Below, one piece after another: positions 35,856-46,096 of a DNA stretch of 64,000 nucleotides (position 1 is its first letter; each line of letters starts with the position of its first letter). This DNA comes from Aquabacterium sp. (GTDB lineage Bacteria; Pseudomonadota; Gammaproteobacteria; Burkholderiales; Burkholderiaceae_C), in NCBI GenBank assembly GCA_030654395.1, contig JAURXM010000131.1:186001-250000 (forward strand), in the 5' to 3' direction. The notes under the pieces are model-generated. The model was not told the origin of the DNA, did no database searches, and saw nothing but the letters and a program-made list of their open reading frames with translations. Both the position numbers and the translations under genes were made by a program.

Positions 35856-37199
35856 TTACTTTTTTAACGCAGCGCGTTCAAACACACCGCCGATGGGTTG
35901 CAGATTGAGCCATTCTTTTTCTGCCTCAGACCCCGATCCGTCTACAACACCGTGAAATTGATGGAAATCCGCCTTGAAGCGATGCAATGCACCGTTCAGC
36001 CAAAGTACGGTGGACAACACATTGAGGTGGTCAATACGCTGATCAAACACACCTTGCTTGACCCCTGCCCCATGGAAAATCGTGGCGATACGGTGCGTAC
36101 CGGTCATATAGGCATCACCAGCGCGGTCGTCGGTTGAGCCATCCTCGTCAAACGTGATGATCAACAGGCTGTTGTTTTTGACGGCCCATTCTGCGTAGGC
36201 CCCTAGGTTTTGTTTGAGCCAGTCATCTGCAGCCTTGGCCGTGTTGCTGTGTGCATTGTGCTGCTCATTGGGCACCACCACAGACACTGTCGGCAAGCTG
36301 GAGAAAGGCAAGGCGCGCCCCTGCTCGTCCTTGGAGAACCCTCTGAACCCGCGCTTGAGTGTGGGGTCTTGACTGGGCTCGAACGCCAAATTGACACCCA
36401 CAGGCAAGATATGGCGCTTCAGGTCACCTAGGGTGCCGCGCTCGCTGGTGGGCGCGACCTGATCAGTCCAGTTGACGGCTGGGTTGTGTTTGCGGCGGTA
36501 GTCGTCGCTGATGGCGTAGGGCGAGCTACACGGCACGGCCCCCGAGTCGGTGCCGCAGTTCCAACTGGGGTAAGGCAGCGACTCGCTGAAGCTCAGATAG
36601 GTGCCCCCGGTCTGCAAAATGGCCGCCCCGAGGTTGGGCGCCTTCAGCGGCAACCATGCACTGGGTAGGTTGTTATTGGCCACGCCGACCTGGGTGCTGA
36701 CGCTGTCAGGCAAGGGTTGGCCTCGGCCATCGCGAAGCGCGGTGCCCGCGTACGGCGAGCGCGCATCTTCAAACCAAGCAGGCAAAACACCCTGATGGTG
36801 GCCTGAGAACAAAAACAGGTAATTGGGCTGACTGGATCGAGCTGGTCCCGCCGACCCATAAGGCGTACGGGCAAAGTGTGAGTTGGTGAAACGCGCGCCC
36901 TTGTCCGCCAGTTCATTGAGGTAGCGCCAATCCGATGTGGGTGCGTACACAGGCGCCAAGCGATCACGACGCTGCTTCGGGGTGGCGTCGTAGGCAGAGA
37001 GGTTCTCCAAAATCACGATCACAGTGTGGTCGGGGCGCCATGGTGGCTCGCTGGTGTGCGCAGCATGGGCCTTCGCCGCCGCCCACGCAGGTCGCGCGGT
37101 CGCACACAGCAAACCCACGCCCAAGGCGCCGGTCAAGATGTGCCTGCGCTCGCTCTGGTCTGAAGATAAGGGGTGGATTTGGCTATCGGGCTGATTCAT
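35856..37199 (-). CDS. secreted phosphoesterase family protein (Tat-type leader)
   Basis: 447 residues from ATG 37199. The leader has a twin Arg before a hydrophobic stretch (RRHILTGALGVGLLCATARP), suggesting Tat export. The body matches the phosphoesterase family PF04185 that includes acid phosphatases and phospholipase C-like enzymes: HTVIVILENLSAYDATP, FTNSHFARTPYGSAGPARSS, VVVPNEQHNAHSN, LLIITFDEDGSTDD. The substrate is unknown; a phosphomonoesterase or phospholipase role in the periplasm is likely. It stands between parE and fliR, and is not obviously in an operon. Confidence 0.82.
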   Translation of the reverse strand: MNQPDSQIHPLSSDQSERRHILTGALGVGLLCATARPAWAAAKAHAAHTSEPPWRPDHTVIVILENLSAYDATPKQRRDRLAPVYAPTSDWRYLNELADKGARFTNSHFARTPYGSAGPARSSQPNYLFLFSGHHQGVLPAWFEDARSPYAGTALRDGRGQPLPDSVSTQVGVANNNLPSAWLPLKAPNLGAAILQTGGTYLSFSESLPYPSWNCGTDSGAVPCSSPYAISDDYRRKHNPAVNWTDQVAPTSERGTLGDLKRHILPVGVNLAFEPSQDPTLKRGFRGFSKDEQGRALPFSSLPTVSVVVPNEQHNAHSNTAKAADDWLKQNLGAYAEWAVKNNSLLIITFDEDGSTDDRAGDAYMTGTHRIATIFHGAGVKQGVFDQRIDHLNVLSTVLWLNGALHRFKADFHQFHGVVDGSGSEAEKEWLNLQPIGGVFERAALKK

Positions 37200-37243
37200 A
37201 AGCGCCAAGGTTAGCGCCTAGGTGCGTGCTCAAAGCCAAATCA

Positions 37244-38005
37244 CTACTGAAAATAAGCCAACATCCGCTCGATCGCCATGGTGAATGGCATTTGCATCAT
37301 GGGCAGGGTCAACCACAAACCGGTGAAACCCACACTCAAAGTGATCGGGAAACCAATGGTGAAGATGTTCATCTGCGGTGCCACACGGGAAACCAAACCC
37401 ATCACCACATTGACCAGCATCAGCATGCCCACAATGGGCAAGGACACCCACAAGCCGAGCTTGAAGACCTCCGCACCCCACACCTGAGGTTGAACCTCTT
37501 TGAGAAACAACAAAGGCTCAGGCGCAACCGGGAAGCTCGTGAAACTGTGCAACACGGCTGCCGTCAACAACAAGTGGCCATTCATGACCACGAACAGCCA
37601 CGCCGCAGCGGTGCCGTATAAGCGACTCACTGCGGTCACTTGGCCACCTGTCATCGGGTCAAAGAAGCTGGCAAAGTTCAAGCCCATCTGCAAGCCCACC
37701 AACTCGCCCGCAAACTCAATACCGGCGAACACCACACGCGCTGCAAAACCCATGGTCAAGCCGATCAGTACCTGCTGCACGATCACCATCAGCGCTTGCG
37801 CTGAATTGAGATCGATCGGTGGCATGTCAGGCAAGCTGGGTTGGGCGCACACCACGATCAGCAAGGCCAGACCCAAACGCACGCGGCGCGGTATCACCTT
37901 CATGGACAACACCGGGGCCGCTGTGAAGAGCCCCATCACCCTGAAAAAAGGCCACAACCACGGGGTGATCCACGCCAAGACTTCGGCCTCAGAGAAGCTG
38001 ACCAT
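37244..38005 (-). CDS. fliR: flagellar export gate protein FliR
   Basis: 253 residues, about six membrane helices, with the family patterns FRVMGLFTAAPVLSMKVIPR, GEFVGLQMGL-like GELVGLQMGLNFASFFDP and PIVGMLMLVNVVMGLVSRVA. Together with FliP and FliQ it forms the export gate of the flagellar type III apparatus. It begins immediately after the fliQ stop and is the last gene of the fli block. Confidence 0.95.
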   Translation of the reverse strand: MVSFSEAEVLAWITPWLWPFFRVMGLFTAAPVLSMKVIPRRVRLGLALLIVVCAQPSLPDMPPIDLNSAQALMVIVQQVLIGLTMGFAARVVFAGIEFAGELVGLQMGLNFASFFDPMTGGQVTAVSRLYGTAAAWLFVVMNGHLLLTAAVLHSFTSFPVAPEPLLFLKEVQPQVWGAEVFKLGLWVSLPIVGMLMLVNVVMGLVSRVAPQMNIFTIGFPITLSVGFTGLWLTLPMMQMPFTMAIERMLAYFQ

Positions 38006-38275
38006 TCAACCCACCACCGACGGGATCGACATCAGCACCTGCTGGATGTAGTCCACCAAGACGCTCAACATCCACGGACCAGCCACTGCCAAGGTGGCAA
38101 AAGCGGCCAGCAGCTTGGGCACAAAGGACAAAGTCGCTTCATGAATCTGGGTGGCCGCTTGAAAGATGCTGACGATCAAACCCACGGCCAGCACCACCAG
38201 CACAATGGGCCCGCAGACCGTCAACAGCGTCAGCAGCCCATCTCGGCAGATGGTTAGGACTTGTTGTGACTCCAT
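38006..38275 (-). CDS. fliQ: flagellar export gate protein FliQ
   Basis: 89 residues with two membrane helices (LLTLLTVCGPIVLVVLAVGL and LLAAFATLAVAGPWMLSVLV) and the conserved QAATQIHEATLSFVPK. Normal FliQ length. It lies between fliP and fliR. Confidence 0.95.
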   Translation of the reverse strand: MESQQVLTICRDGLLTLLTVCGPIVLVVLAVGLIVSIFQAATQIHEATLSFVPKLLAAFATLAVAGPWMLSVLVDYIQQVLMSIPSVVG

Positions 38276-38303
38276 GGCTTACCTCTTGGCTTAGGTCACG
38301 CTG

Positions 38304-39056
38304 CTATTGAACAAAGCTGGCTGCAAGCGAGCCCAGCAACAAATTCCAACCGTCTGCCATCACGAACAGCATCAGCTTGAAAGGCAAGGCCACCATGACG
38401 GGTGACAGCATCATCATGCCCAGACTCATCAGCACGCTGGCCACGATCATGTCGATGACCAAGAAGGGGATGAAGATCAAAAACCCGATCTGGAATGCCG
38501 ACTTCAACTCACTGGTGACGAAGGCGGGCACCAACACACGCAAGGGCACCGTCTCTGGCTTGACACTGGCATCCAGCTTGGCCAGCTTGATGAACAAGCT
38601 CAGGTCTGATTGACGCGTTTGCTTGAGCATGAAGGAGCGCATGGGAGCCTGCCCACGATCCAAGGCCTCACTGAAGCTGATTTGGTTGGTGGCAAAAGGC
38701 TCGTAAGCGTCCTTGTAGACCTTGTCCAGCGTCGGCCCCATCACGAACAAAGTCAAGAACAAGGACAAGCCCACGATCACCTGATTGGGCGGCGCAGCTT
38801 GGGTGCCGATGGCTTGGCGCATCAGGCTTAGCACGATAGCGATGCGTGTGAAGCCTGTCATCATCAACAGCACGGCTGGCAAGAAGCTCAGCGCCGTGAA
38901 GAACAGCAAGGTCTGCACAGGTACCGAATAGCTGTTGCCACCGGCGCCTTGCCCAATGAGCAGCGGCAAAGTACTTGGGCCAACAGCCGCAGCGCTTTGT
39001 GCCAGCGCCGCTGTAGAGGCCAGCCACAAGCTCAAGCCTAGGACTTGGCGTCGCAT
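38304..39056 (-). CDS. fliP: flagellar export gate protein FliP
   Basis: 250 residues from ATG 39056, whose first base overlaps the fliO stop (TGATG). Signal peptide (…ASTAALAQ), then the FliP core: [40 protein letters not shown], and ending [20 protein letters not shown]. FliP forms the pore of the export gate with FliQ and FliR. Confidence 0.95.
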   Translation of the reverse strand: MRRQVLGLSLWLASTAALAQSAAAVGPSTLPLLIGQGAGGNSYSVPVQTLLFFTALSFLPAVLLMMTGFTRIAIVLSLMRQAIGTQAAPPNQVIVGLSLFLTLFVMGPTLDKVYKDAYEPFATNQISFSEALDRGQAPMRSFMLKQTRQSDLSLFIKLAKLDASVKPETVPLRVLVPAFVTSELKSAFQIGFLIFIPFLVIDMIVASVLMSLGMMMLSPVMVALPFKLMLFVMADGWNLLLGSLAASFVQ

Positions 39057-39406
39057 CAAGCAGCCCTCTTGTCTTGCTGGCCAACGGAGCGGCGCAGCAA
39101 AGCCGAGAACGTCGGATGCACGCCCTCAGACACAGGCAAAACATGAGGCGCCATGGTGTGCAAAGTGCTGATTTGCTGAGCAGTCACACCCAACACAAGC
39201 CAGGTTTTGGTGTCGCCCTCGCCCACTTCGATCGTGACGACACGTTGCCCAGGCCCAATGTTGAATTGCCCGATGGGCTTGATGGGAGCTTGCACGCGAC
39301 CCACTGCGCCTGTAGCCAAGCCTGATCGTTTCAAGCCCCATAGCGTCAATGGGATCAAGGCCACGATGGCCAAAAACCACAAAATACTCAAACCACTGGA
39401 AGGCAT
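39056..39406 (-). CDS. fliO: flagellar biosynthesis protein FliO
   Basis: 116 residues: one N-terminal membrane helix ([20 protein letters not shown]) and a short basic cytoplasmic part ending [17 protein letters not shown], with [20 protein letters not shown] as in FliO. FliO is a scaffold for FliP assembly. It starts 10 bp after the fliN stop. Confidence 0.9.
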   Translation of the reverse strand: MPSSGLSILWFLAIVALIPLTLWGLKRSGLATGAVGRVQAPIKPIGQFNIGPGQRVVTIEVGEGDTKTWLVLGVTAQQISTLHTMAPHVLPVSEGVHPTFSALLRRSVGQQDKRAA

Positions 39407-39416
39407 GGTGTGTGTC

Positions 39417-39905
39417 CTATGCGCCCTTGCTGAGACGGCGCATGCGCTCAGACGGGGTCACGATGTCGGTTAAGCGGATGCCGAATTTGTCGTTCACGAC
39501 GACCACTTCGCCTTGCGCAATCAAGAAGCCATTGACCAGCACATCCATGGGCTCACCGGCCATGGCATCTAGCTCAACCACAGAGCCTTGCGCCAACTGC
39601 AAAATGTTCTTGATAGGGATGCGTGTGCGGCCCAACTCAACGGTCAACTGGACAGGGATGTCCAAGATCATGTTGATGTCGTTGCCTGCTGCCATGGCGG
39701 GTGCAGGGGCAAAATTGGCAAACGCGGCAGGCGTCATCTGCTGTGCGGCAGGCGTGACTTCGCTTGCCGCACTGGCAAAGTCATCCATATCGGGTTGAGG
39801 TGTGGATGCCTGCTGTGAGAGTGCGGCCTCCCACTCTGCGGCCATGGCATCTTGCTCGCCATCTGCTGCGCCCTCAGGCGGGAATTCTGCAGTTGATTCA
39901 GACAT
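39417..39905 (-). CDS. fliN: flagellar motor switch protein FliN
   Basis: 162 residues from ATG 39905, chosen for the GGAG six bases upstream; a TTG at 39917 is rejected. An acidic, Ala/Pro-rich N-terminus of about 75 residues precedes the SpoA/FliN domain (ILDIPVQLTVELGRTRIPIK, VDVLVNGFLIA-like segment, VVVNDKFGIRLTDIV). The long N-terminal region is common in betaproteobacteria. It overlaps the fliM stop by 8 bp. Confidence 0.93.
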   Translation of the reverse strand: MSESTAEFPPEGAADGEQDAMAAEWEAALSQQASTPQPDMDDFASAASEVTPAAQQMTPAAFANFAPAPAMAAGNDINMILDIPVQLTVELGRTRIPIKNILQLAQGSVVELDAMAGEPMDVLVNGFLIAQGEVVVVNDKFGIRLTDIVTPSERMRRLSKGA

Positions 39906-40899
39906 CTTTTTCTCCAAGCCAGTTCAGGGTGCCAGCAGTCAATAACTTGTCAATACGAAGGGAGTACTTGTTGTTCGATGTGCCGTAGTAGCAATCAAAA
40001 ACGGGCACACCATCTACTTTGGCCTGGATGATTTTGTCCAGATCGAGTTCGATGAAGTCGCCAGGCTTGAGTGACAACAGCTGTTCAACGGTCGCAGGGG
40101 CATAGCCCAACTCGGCCACCAATTGCACTTCAGCAGACTGGATTTGTTGCGTCAGCAGATTGACCCAGCGGTGATCAGGCTCTGCCGAATCACCCTGAAT
40201 AGACGAGAACAAGATGTCCCGAATCGGCTCCAGCGTGGCATACGGGATGCAAAAGTGAATGGTCCCACTGGTGCCGCCAATCTCCAGCGTGAACGAGCTG
40301 CAAACCACGATCTCGCTGGGGGTGGCCACTGTGGCGAACTGGGGTTGCATCTCAGAGCGCTGGTAGTCCAGATCAATGGGGTAGATGCCCAGCCATGATT
40401 TTTTGTACTCGGCCGTGATCACCTCGACCAAGCGCAAGATGATGCGTTGCTCGGTCGCTGAAAAATCCCGACCCTCAATGCGCGTGTGGAACTTGCCGGC
40501 ACCACCAAACAAAGCGTCGATCACGGCAAAGACCAAGGTCGGATCGCACACGATCAGACCAGAGCCGCGCAGAGGACGCACTGCCATGATGTTGAAGTTG
40601 GTCGGGACCACAATCTCACGCAAAAAGGCGCTGTACTTCTGAACCTTGATGGTGCCCACTGACACTTCTGGGGATTTGCGAATGAAGTTGAACAGCCCTA
40701 CGCGGATGTTGCGTGCAAAGCGCTCGTTGACGATTTCCATCGTGGGCATGCGCCCACGCACAATGCGTTCTTGCTGAGCCAGGTTGTAGTCACGAACGCC
40801 CTCCTTTGGCGCATCGTCCTGCTCCATCTTCTGGCTCTCGCCAGTGATGCCTTGCAAAAGGGCATCGACTTCGTCTTGTGAAAGGATTTGCTGGCTCAT
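39898..40899 (-). CDS. fliM: flagellar motor switch protein FliM
   Basis: 333 residues. The N-terminal CheY-P-binding segment MSQQILSQDEVDALLQGITG is intact, followed by the CheC-like middle domain and a C-terminal SpoA domain (GDFIELDLDKIIQAKVDGVP). It forms the C-ring with FliG and FliN and receives the chemotaxis signal. Confidence 0.95.
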   Translation of the reverse strand: MSQQILSQDEVDALLQGITGESQKMEQDDAPKEGVRDYNLAQQERIVRGRMPTMEIVNERFARNIRVGLFNFIRKSPEVSVGTIKVQKYSAFLREIVVPTNFNIMAVRPLRGSGLIVCDPTLVFAVIDALFGGAGKFHTRIEGRDFSATEQRIILRLVEVITAEYKKSWLGIYPIDLDYQRSEMQPQFATVATPSEIVVCSSFTLEIGGTSGTIHFCIPYATLEPIRDILFSSIQGDSAEPDHRWVNLLTQQIQSAEVQLVAELGYAPATVEQLLSLKPGDFIELDLDKIIQAKVDGVPVFDCYYGTSNNKYSLRIDKLLTAGTLNWLGEKDV

Positions 40900-40944
40900 G
40901 GTCTGAAGACTTCTATGACCGGTGAAGGAGGCATCCGCAGCAGT

Positions 40945-41604
40945 TCACTGAATGATGAAATTGGCGTAGTGCACATGCATGATCGGGTTGTACGACTCGA
41001 CCTTCTTTTTCTTCTTCTTTTTCTTCTTTTTGGGCGGGTCGGTTTCTTCCTCAGGCGGCTCTTCGGCTTCTGGCTCTTCGATTTCGTAGCCCATCGCACG
41101 GGCAGCTTCTCGGCGAATTTCTTGCGCCAGCTGGTGCTTGCCTTCCGTGGTCAGCAACTCGGCAGATGTTTTGTGAGCAAGGATCAACAACACCGAGTTA
41201 CGGATGGCCGGCATATAAGTTTTGATCTTGTCGGCAATCTTCGGATCATCAACCTGCAAAGTCAAACCGACTTGCGCAAAACGCTCTGATTCACGGTCAG
41301 CCAAATTGACAACAAAGGGGTCGAGCGGGACAAAGCTCGGCGGCGCAGCATGTTCGTCTTTGCCATGCTCAGGTTTTTTGGCTTCGTGGCCTGAAGCGGC
41401 TTCGCCGTCGCCGCCGTCTTCTTCAGCAGCTGCAGCGGCTGCGGCTGCGGCTGCGTTTTTCTTCATCATGAAGACGGCCACGCCGCCGCCTAAGGCCAAG
41501 AGCAGCACAGCTGCTGCGACCGCAATGATGATGATCTTCTTGGGGCCCTTCTTGGGGGCATCGCCTTCAGCCGGGGCTGCTGCGGGTGCGGGTGCAGCTG
41601 ACAT
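40945..41604 (-). CDS. fliL: flagellar basal body protein FliL with poly-Ala and poly-Lys tracts
   Basis: 219 residues from ATG 41604 (AGGAGA upstream). One membrane helix (IIIIAVAAAVLLLALGGGVA) precedes a run of ten Ala and an acidic linker, then the periplasmic FliL domain (PFVVNLADRESERFAQVGLT). An acidic stretch (EPEAEEPPEEETD) and then ten consecutive Lys interrupt the usual C-terminus before the terminal MHVHYANFIIQ. The homopolymer tracts are unusual. FliL supports stator function around the motor. Confidence 0.9.
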   Translation of the reverse strand: MSAAPAPAAAPAEGDAPKKGPKKIIIIAVAAAVLLLALGGGVAVFMMKKNAAAAAAAAAAEEDGGDGEAASGHEAKKPEHGKDEHAAPPSFVPLDPFVVNLADRESERFAQVGLTLQVDDPKIADKIKTYMPAIRNSVLLILAHKTSAELLTTEGKHQLAQEIRREAARAMGYEIEEPEAEEPPEEETDPPKKKKKKKKKKVESYNPIMHVHYANFIIQ

Positions 41605-41710
41605 TCGTGTATCTCCTGGGTTCACAACCTGACCACATCCAAGGTGGGTCGGGTCATAGGAGGATTATTCGAGTTCAGCGTTTTCGCGATGTATCAATAA
41701 ACCATGTGAA

Positions 41711-43162
41711 TCAAGCGTACATGTCCAATCCACCAGCACGACCTGGTCGCGGCGGCGCAACAGCGCGCATACCCGAGAGGCCGATGTCCTCGCCCTCATC
41801 AGCCATGCCAGCGACACCCTGCCCTCGACCGAGCCCCTTATCAGGCTGACCAAATGACTGGTTAAAGGCCTGTTGACTGGTTTGCGAGGACACGCCGCCG
41901 CCCGTCATGCTCAGGCCAACGTCGTCCAAGGCACGAGACAACAAGGGCATGCTGGCTTCAATCGCCTGCCTTGTTTCTATGGCTGCGGCAGCAAAGTCCA
42001 CATGTGCCGATTGCCCATCAAGGGAAATCTTCACGTTGATGGGACCCATCTCAGCGGGGTTCAGGTGCAACTCGGCTGTCATCGGCCCACCTGTCTTGGC
42101 TGAGCTGACCCACATGCTGACTTTCTCAGCCAACGCTTGTGCGAAATCGGGCGAGGCCAGAGGCGTCGCTAATGTGGCCGATTCATGGCGAACCGACTGC
42201 GCGCCCGTGTTTTGCAAGGAGGCCAAGCCCGCGCCTTTGAGCGCATCAGCTGACGTCAAACCAGCCAAGGGGTCGGTGGCAGCAGCGCCCTCGGACGACT
42301 TGCCTGCGCGCGCCATCATGGCGTCCACTTGTACTGCAGCGCTGACGCTGACGTTTTGCCACAAGGGATTGTCTAAGGTGATGCTGCCCTTGCCTGCTGA
42401 GTCAGTGGATTTAGCCAACAAGGCCGCATCGCTCGACTGGCCCTCGGCAATCTGCCCTGTGGACGCGCCTTGCTCGTTTTGATCGCCTTGCAGTTGCGAC
42501 GTCGTGGCCGTCTGACCTTGTTTGGCATCGCCATGGGCCAAGCTCGCAAGCCAAGCCATCATGCCCGCCGCATCGCCAGGTTGAATGGTCGGTGGCGGCG
42601 TCAGCTCACGCACCACGGCTGCACCCTCACCGTTCGCTGTACTGAAGGCGACCACGTCCAACTCATCCTTGTCACCTTTTGCTTTATCAAGGTCGGCATC
42701 TGCTTTGTCAGTAGGCTCCGCTTTGGCTGTGGCGTCCTTGCGAGCGGGCTTGGCCGTACTGGCCTCTGGCTTGGCCCTTGTTATTTTCTCAGGCGATCGT
42801 GGTGGCGCATCTGCGGCTGAATGCTCAATTTGCTTACTTGCTGCAACGCTCTGCTGACGCATGCGCGCCAAAGCCTGATCGCTCGCACGAGATGCGCTCG
42901 CAGGTTGATTAGCTGCTTTGCTTGCGGCTGCGTCAGGGCCAGCGGCGTCAGGGGCTTGAAGGGATTTAGAGGCTTGAGCCTGAGGCGGTTTATCTTGGGG
43001 CGTCAGCGCGTGCTGTTCCATCCAACGCGAAAAGGCCAATTTTTGATTTTGACTGTCCGCCCCGCCAGACGTCGCATTGAGCTTGGAGGCCAAGTCACTG
43101 AATGCCGCCGTGCTGGTCGTGCCACTGAGCGGGTTGCTTTTAGATTGGATAGGCGTAGCCAT
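41711..43162 (-). CDS. fliK: flagellar hook-length control protein FliK
   Basis: 483 residues. A long low-complexity Ala/Ser/Lys/Asp-rich N-terminal ruler region is followed by the conserved C-terminal Flg_hook domain (TAELHLNPAEMGPINVKISL, SAHVDFAAAAIETRQAIEAS, MPLLSRALDDVGLSMTGGGV). It measures the hook and switches export specificity. Its N-terminal half has few recognisable motifs, as usual for FliK. Confidence 0.92.
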   Translation of the reverse strand: MATPIQSKSNPLSGTTSTAAFSDLASKLNATSGGADSQNQKLAFSRWMEQHALTPQDKPPQAQASKSLQAPDAAGPDAAASKAANQPASASRASDQALARMRQQSVAASKQIEHSAADAPPRSPEKITRAKPEASTAKPARKDATAKAEPTDKADADLDKAKGDKDELDVVAFSTANGEGAAVVRELTPPPTIQPGDAAGMMAWLASLAHGDAKQGQTATTSQLQGDQNEQGASTGQIAEGQSSDAALLAKSTDSAGKGSITLDNPLWQNVSVSAAVQVDAMMARAGKSSEGAAATDPLAGLTSADALKGAGLASLQNTGAQSVRHESATLATPLASPDFAQALAEKVSMWVSSAKTGGPMTAELHLNPAEMGPINVKISLDGQSAHVDFAAAAIETRQAIEASMPLLSRALDDVGLSMTGGGVSSQTSQQAFNQSFGQPDKGLGRGQGVAGMADEGEDIGLSGMRAVAPPRPGRAGGLDMYA

Positions 43163-43204
43163 GATGTGATTCCTGTTCTGACGGGCGCTGTGCGTGTCGC
43201 GTCC

Positions 43205-43687
43205 TCAATGAAAGCCGGAGGTCAGCGGGCTACTGCCCATACCGTCCCCACCAGGCGACCGCGTCGTGCGTGCCGCAATTTCATCGGTGGCTTTTTGATC
43301 CAGCCGGTTCTGCTTGAGCAGCAACTCGGCACGGCGTCTCTCCATCAACTGCGTTACCGCTGCCACCTTGCGTTCACGCTCTATCAACTGTGCTTTGCAG
43401 TGCTCCATGTACATCCGAGCCTGCTCGACGCGCCCATCTTGTGCCGAAACCGCTTCGGCTAATCGCAACATAAAGTCCTGATAACACCGCATGATCTCCA
43501 TGCCACCGGCCGTCTTAAACTGGTTCTGCCAGCGTTGTTGATACTCGCTGCGCCAATCCACCAAAGAATGCGCCTGCTGACAAGCTGACTCGTGCGCCCG
43601 GCGTGCGCCTTCCAAGTCACCCACGGCTGCATCCCGTATTTTTTCTGCGGCATCCAATACCAGTGACAAAGCGCCGTGGTCGCTCAT
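43205..43687 (-). CDS. fliJ: flagellar export chaperone FliJ
   Basis: 160 residues, strongly helical and charged (LVLDAAEKIRDAAVGDLEGA, then MYMEHCKAQLIERERKVAAV), the two-helix coiled coil of FliJ. It is the central stalk for the FliI ATPase. It lies 10 bp after fliI. Confidence 0.88.
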   Translation of the reverse strand: MSDHGALSLVLDAAEKIRDAAVGDLEGARRAHESACQQAHSLVDWRSEYQQRWQNQFKTAGGMEIMRCYQDFMLRLAEAVSAQDGRVEQARMYMEHCKAQLIERERKVAAVTQLMERRRAELLLKQNRLDQKATDEIAARTTRSPGGDGMGSSPLTSGFH

Positions 43688-43697
43688 ACTGTGCCAA

Positions 43698-45128
43698 TCA
43701 GCCGTTGACGATCAAATTGAGCTCACCCACGCTGTCAGCCATATAGGCTGGCGAGGACATGTCTTGCTGCAACATCTGCGTCATCAAGGGATGCAGTCGC
43801 ACCGACAAGTCCAGATCAGGGTCACCGCCTGGTGTGTAAGCACCCAGCTGAATCAGATCGCGTGCCTTGCTGTAGCGTGACCACAGCTGACGGAATCGCC
43901 TTGCATCATCAAGGTGTGCTGCATCGGCCACGTTGTGCATGACACGTGATGCAGAGCGCTCAATATCAATAGCGGGGAAGTGACCAGACTCAGCCAGTTC
44001 TCGTGACAACACAATGTGGCCGTCCAAAATCGCCCGAGCCGCATCGGCAATCGGATCCTGCTGGTCATCGCCCTCGACCAATACGGTGTAAAAAGCGGTG
44101 ATGGAGCCGTGTCCATTCAAACCGTTGCCACTGCGCTCAACCAACTGCGGCAACTTGGCAAAACACGAAGGGGGATAGCCTTTGGTTGCAGGGGGCTCAC
44201 CAATGGCCAGCGCGATTTCACGCTGAGCCATCGCGTATCGTGTGAGCGAATCCATCAACAGCAGTACGTGCAAGCCTTGATCACGAAAGTGCTCTGCCAC
44301 CGCTGTGGCGTAACCCGCTCCTTGCATGCGGGTCAAAGGCGGGGCATCAGCAGGCGCAGCCACCACGACCGAGCGCGCCAGCCCTGCTTCACCCAAGATG
44401 TCTTCAATGAATTCTTTGACTTCACGACCACGCTCGCCGATCAGGCCCACCACGATCACATCGGCCTGCGTGTAGCGGGCCATCATGCCCAACAGCACGC
44501 TCTTGCCAACGCCGGAGCCAGCAAACAAGCCGATACGCTGTCCACGGCCGACTGTCAACATGGCGTTGATGGCGCGCACACCTGTGTCCAGCGGTTGGCG
44601 GATAGGGTCGCGTTCCATCGCATTGATCGGTCGGCGCACCAAGGGTTCGCTGCGCACATGATTGAGTGGCCCCTTGCGGTCCATGGGTTCGCCCTGTGCG
44701 TTGACAACCCGGCCCAACAAGCCATTGCCGATGGGCAGATGTCGTGTTCGGTCTTCACTGCGGCGCCATGGGTGATTCGGTCGCCCCAGCACTGGCGGGT
44801 TAATCGGGATCGTGCGCGGGATCACTCGAGCGCCACTGGATAGGCCATGCACCTCGGCTGTGGGCATCAAGTAAGCCCGATCGCCCGCAAAGCCCACCAC
44901 CTCAGCCAATGCGGGCGTGGATTCCAGCCGAGTTTCAGAGTGGATTTCACACACCGCCCCCACAGGCAAACGCAGCCCCGCAGCTTCGAGTACCAAACCA
45001 GCCACGCGCACCAGCTTGCCTTGGTTTTCCAAAGCCATGCGGTTGCCTGCACAAGCATCGAGGTCATCCAAAAAACGGTTCCAACGGTCCATCGCCACGT
45101 CTTGGCGAGCGCGAATGGGCATGTTCAT
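43698..45128 (-). CDS. fliI: flagellar type III export ATPase FliI
   Basis: 476 residues. Walker A is [15 protein letters not shown], Walker [15 protein letters not shown], and the family phrase [20 protein letters not shown] is present. It energises flagellar protein export in complex with FliH and FliJ. The start overlaps fliH by four bases (ATGA). Confidence 0.96.
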   Translation of the reverse strand: MNMPIRARQDVAMDRWNRFLDDLDACAGNRMALENQGKLVRVAGLVLEAAGLRLPVGAVCEIHSETRLESTPALAEVVGFAGDRAYLMPTAEVHGLSSGARVIPRTIPINPPVLGRPNHPWRRSEDRTRHLPIGNGLLGRVVNAQGEPMDRKGPLNHVRSEPLVRRPINAMERDPIRQPLDTGVRAINAMLTVGRGQRIGLFAGSGVGKSVLLGMMARYTQADVIVVGLIGERGREVKEFIEDILGEAGLARSVVVAAPADAPPLTRMQGAGYATAVAEHFRDQGLHVLLLMDSLTRYAMAQREIALAIGEPPATKGYPPSCFAKLPQLVERSGNGLNGHGSITAFYTVLVEGDDQQDPIADAARAILDGHIVLSRELAESGHFPAIDIERSASRVMHNVADAAHLDDARRFRQLWSRYSKARDLIQLGAYTPGGDPDLDLSVRLHPLMTQMLQQDMSSPAYMADSVGELNLIVNG

Positions 45129-46096
45129 GCTGGGTCATCCTCGTGGGTTGCTGGGCCATCAAAGTCATTCACGCCGTCAGACACCGGCAGGTCGGTCGGC
45201 CCCAAGGCTTCTTGGCCGCCGTTCCATGGCGCGTGGTGCCCCATGGATGCGGCCGCTCTGTCCCAGCGCGCCTCCACCGTGGCATCGACCACCGCGATAT
45301 CCGACTCAACAAGGCAACCGCCTCGCGTCACACTGGCATCGGCCACCACACGTGCGCCGCGCACAGCCAGCATGTCCGTCAGTTGGGCATGCGCCAAAGC
45401 GTGGTCTTCTGGGTTCAGCCGCAACACAATCTGTCGGGCAGAAGCCAACAAAGCGGCCAAAGCTTGCTCAGCCACGTCAACCACCACTTCAGGGTGCTGC
45501 AGCAACTCAGTGCGCACCACCTGCCTAGCCAACTCCAGCGACACCCCAGCGATACGGCCAGCCAGTTGCTGCTCCAAAGACTCCAGTCTCTGGTGAAAAT
45601 CAGCAGCCAAAACGCCCACCTGGTCGCTCATATAGGACGCCATCTGAACCGCTTGGGTTTGCTTGTAGCTCTCTAGCGCCGACAGGCCATTTCGGTAACC
45701 GTCTTGGTAGCCTGTCAGGCGAGCCTCTCGAACCATCTCATCCACACTGGGTGCGGGTGGCGCGGCAGGCGCGGCTTCTGCCTTGGCTTGTGCCTCGGCC
45801 TGCCCTGGCACCCCGCCTACGATGGGCCTGCGCGGCGCGGCAGGCTTGGCGTTCATCGCAGGCACGGGCTTGGGTGTCGCACGGGGCTTCAAATTAGGCC
45901 GAACTTCAGCAGCAGCACGCTCCGACAAGGTTGGCTTGCGCACGCCAGCTTGCTCCTGCTGCGCGTCCGCAGGTGGCGGAGCGAAGGTCTCGGGGCTCCA
46001 TGCAGCAAAGGATCCCAGCTCCTCACGCGGAATAAACCGAGCGTAGGGGTTGGGCGTGCCGCCACCCGGCGGGTTGCCTTTGTTAGAGGTACTCAT
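45125..46096 (-). CDS. fliH: flagellar assembly protein FliH
   Basis: 323 residues from ATG 46096 ([12 protein letters not shown]), overlapping the fliG stop by 14 bp. The N-terminal half is Pro/Ala-rich and disordered; the C-terminal half has the FliH helices and E-set domain ([53 protein letters not shown]). It regulates FliI. Confidence 0.92.
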   Translation of the reverse strand: MSTSNKGNPPGGGTPNPYARFIPREELGSFAAWSPETFAPPPADAQQEQAGVRKPTLSERAAAEVRPNLKPRATPKPVPAMNAKPAAPRRPIVGGVPGQAEAQAKAEAAPAAPPAPSVDEMVREARLTGYQDGYRNGLSALESYKQTQAVQMASYMSDQVGVLAADFHQRLESLEQQLAGRIAGVSLELARQVVRTELLQHPEVVVDVAEQALAALLASARQIVLRLNPEDHALAHAQLTDMLAVRGARVVADASVTRGGCLVESDIAVVDATVEARWDRAAASMGHHAPWNGGQEALGPTDLPVSDGVNDFDGPATHEDDPA

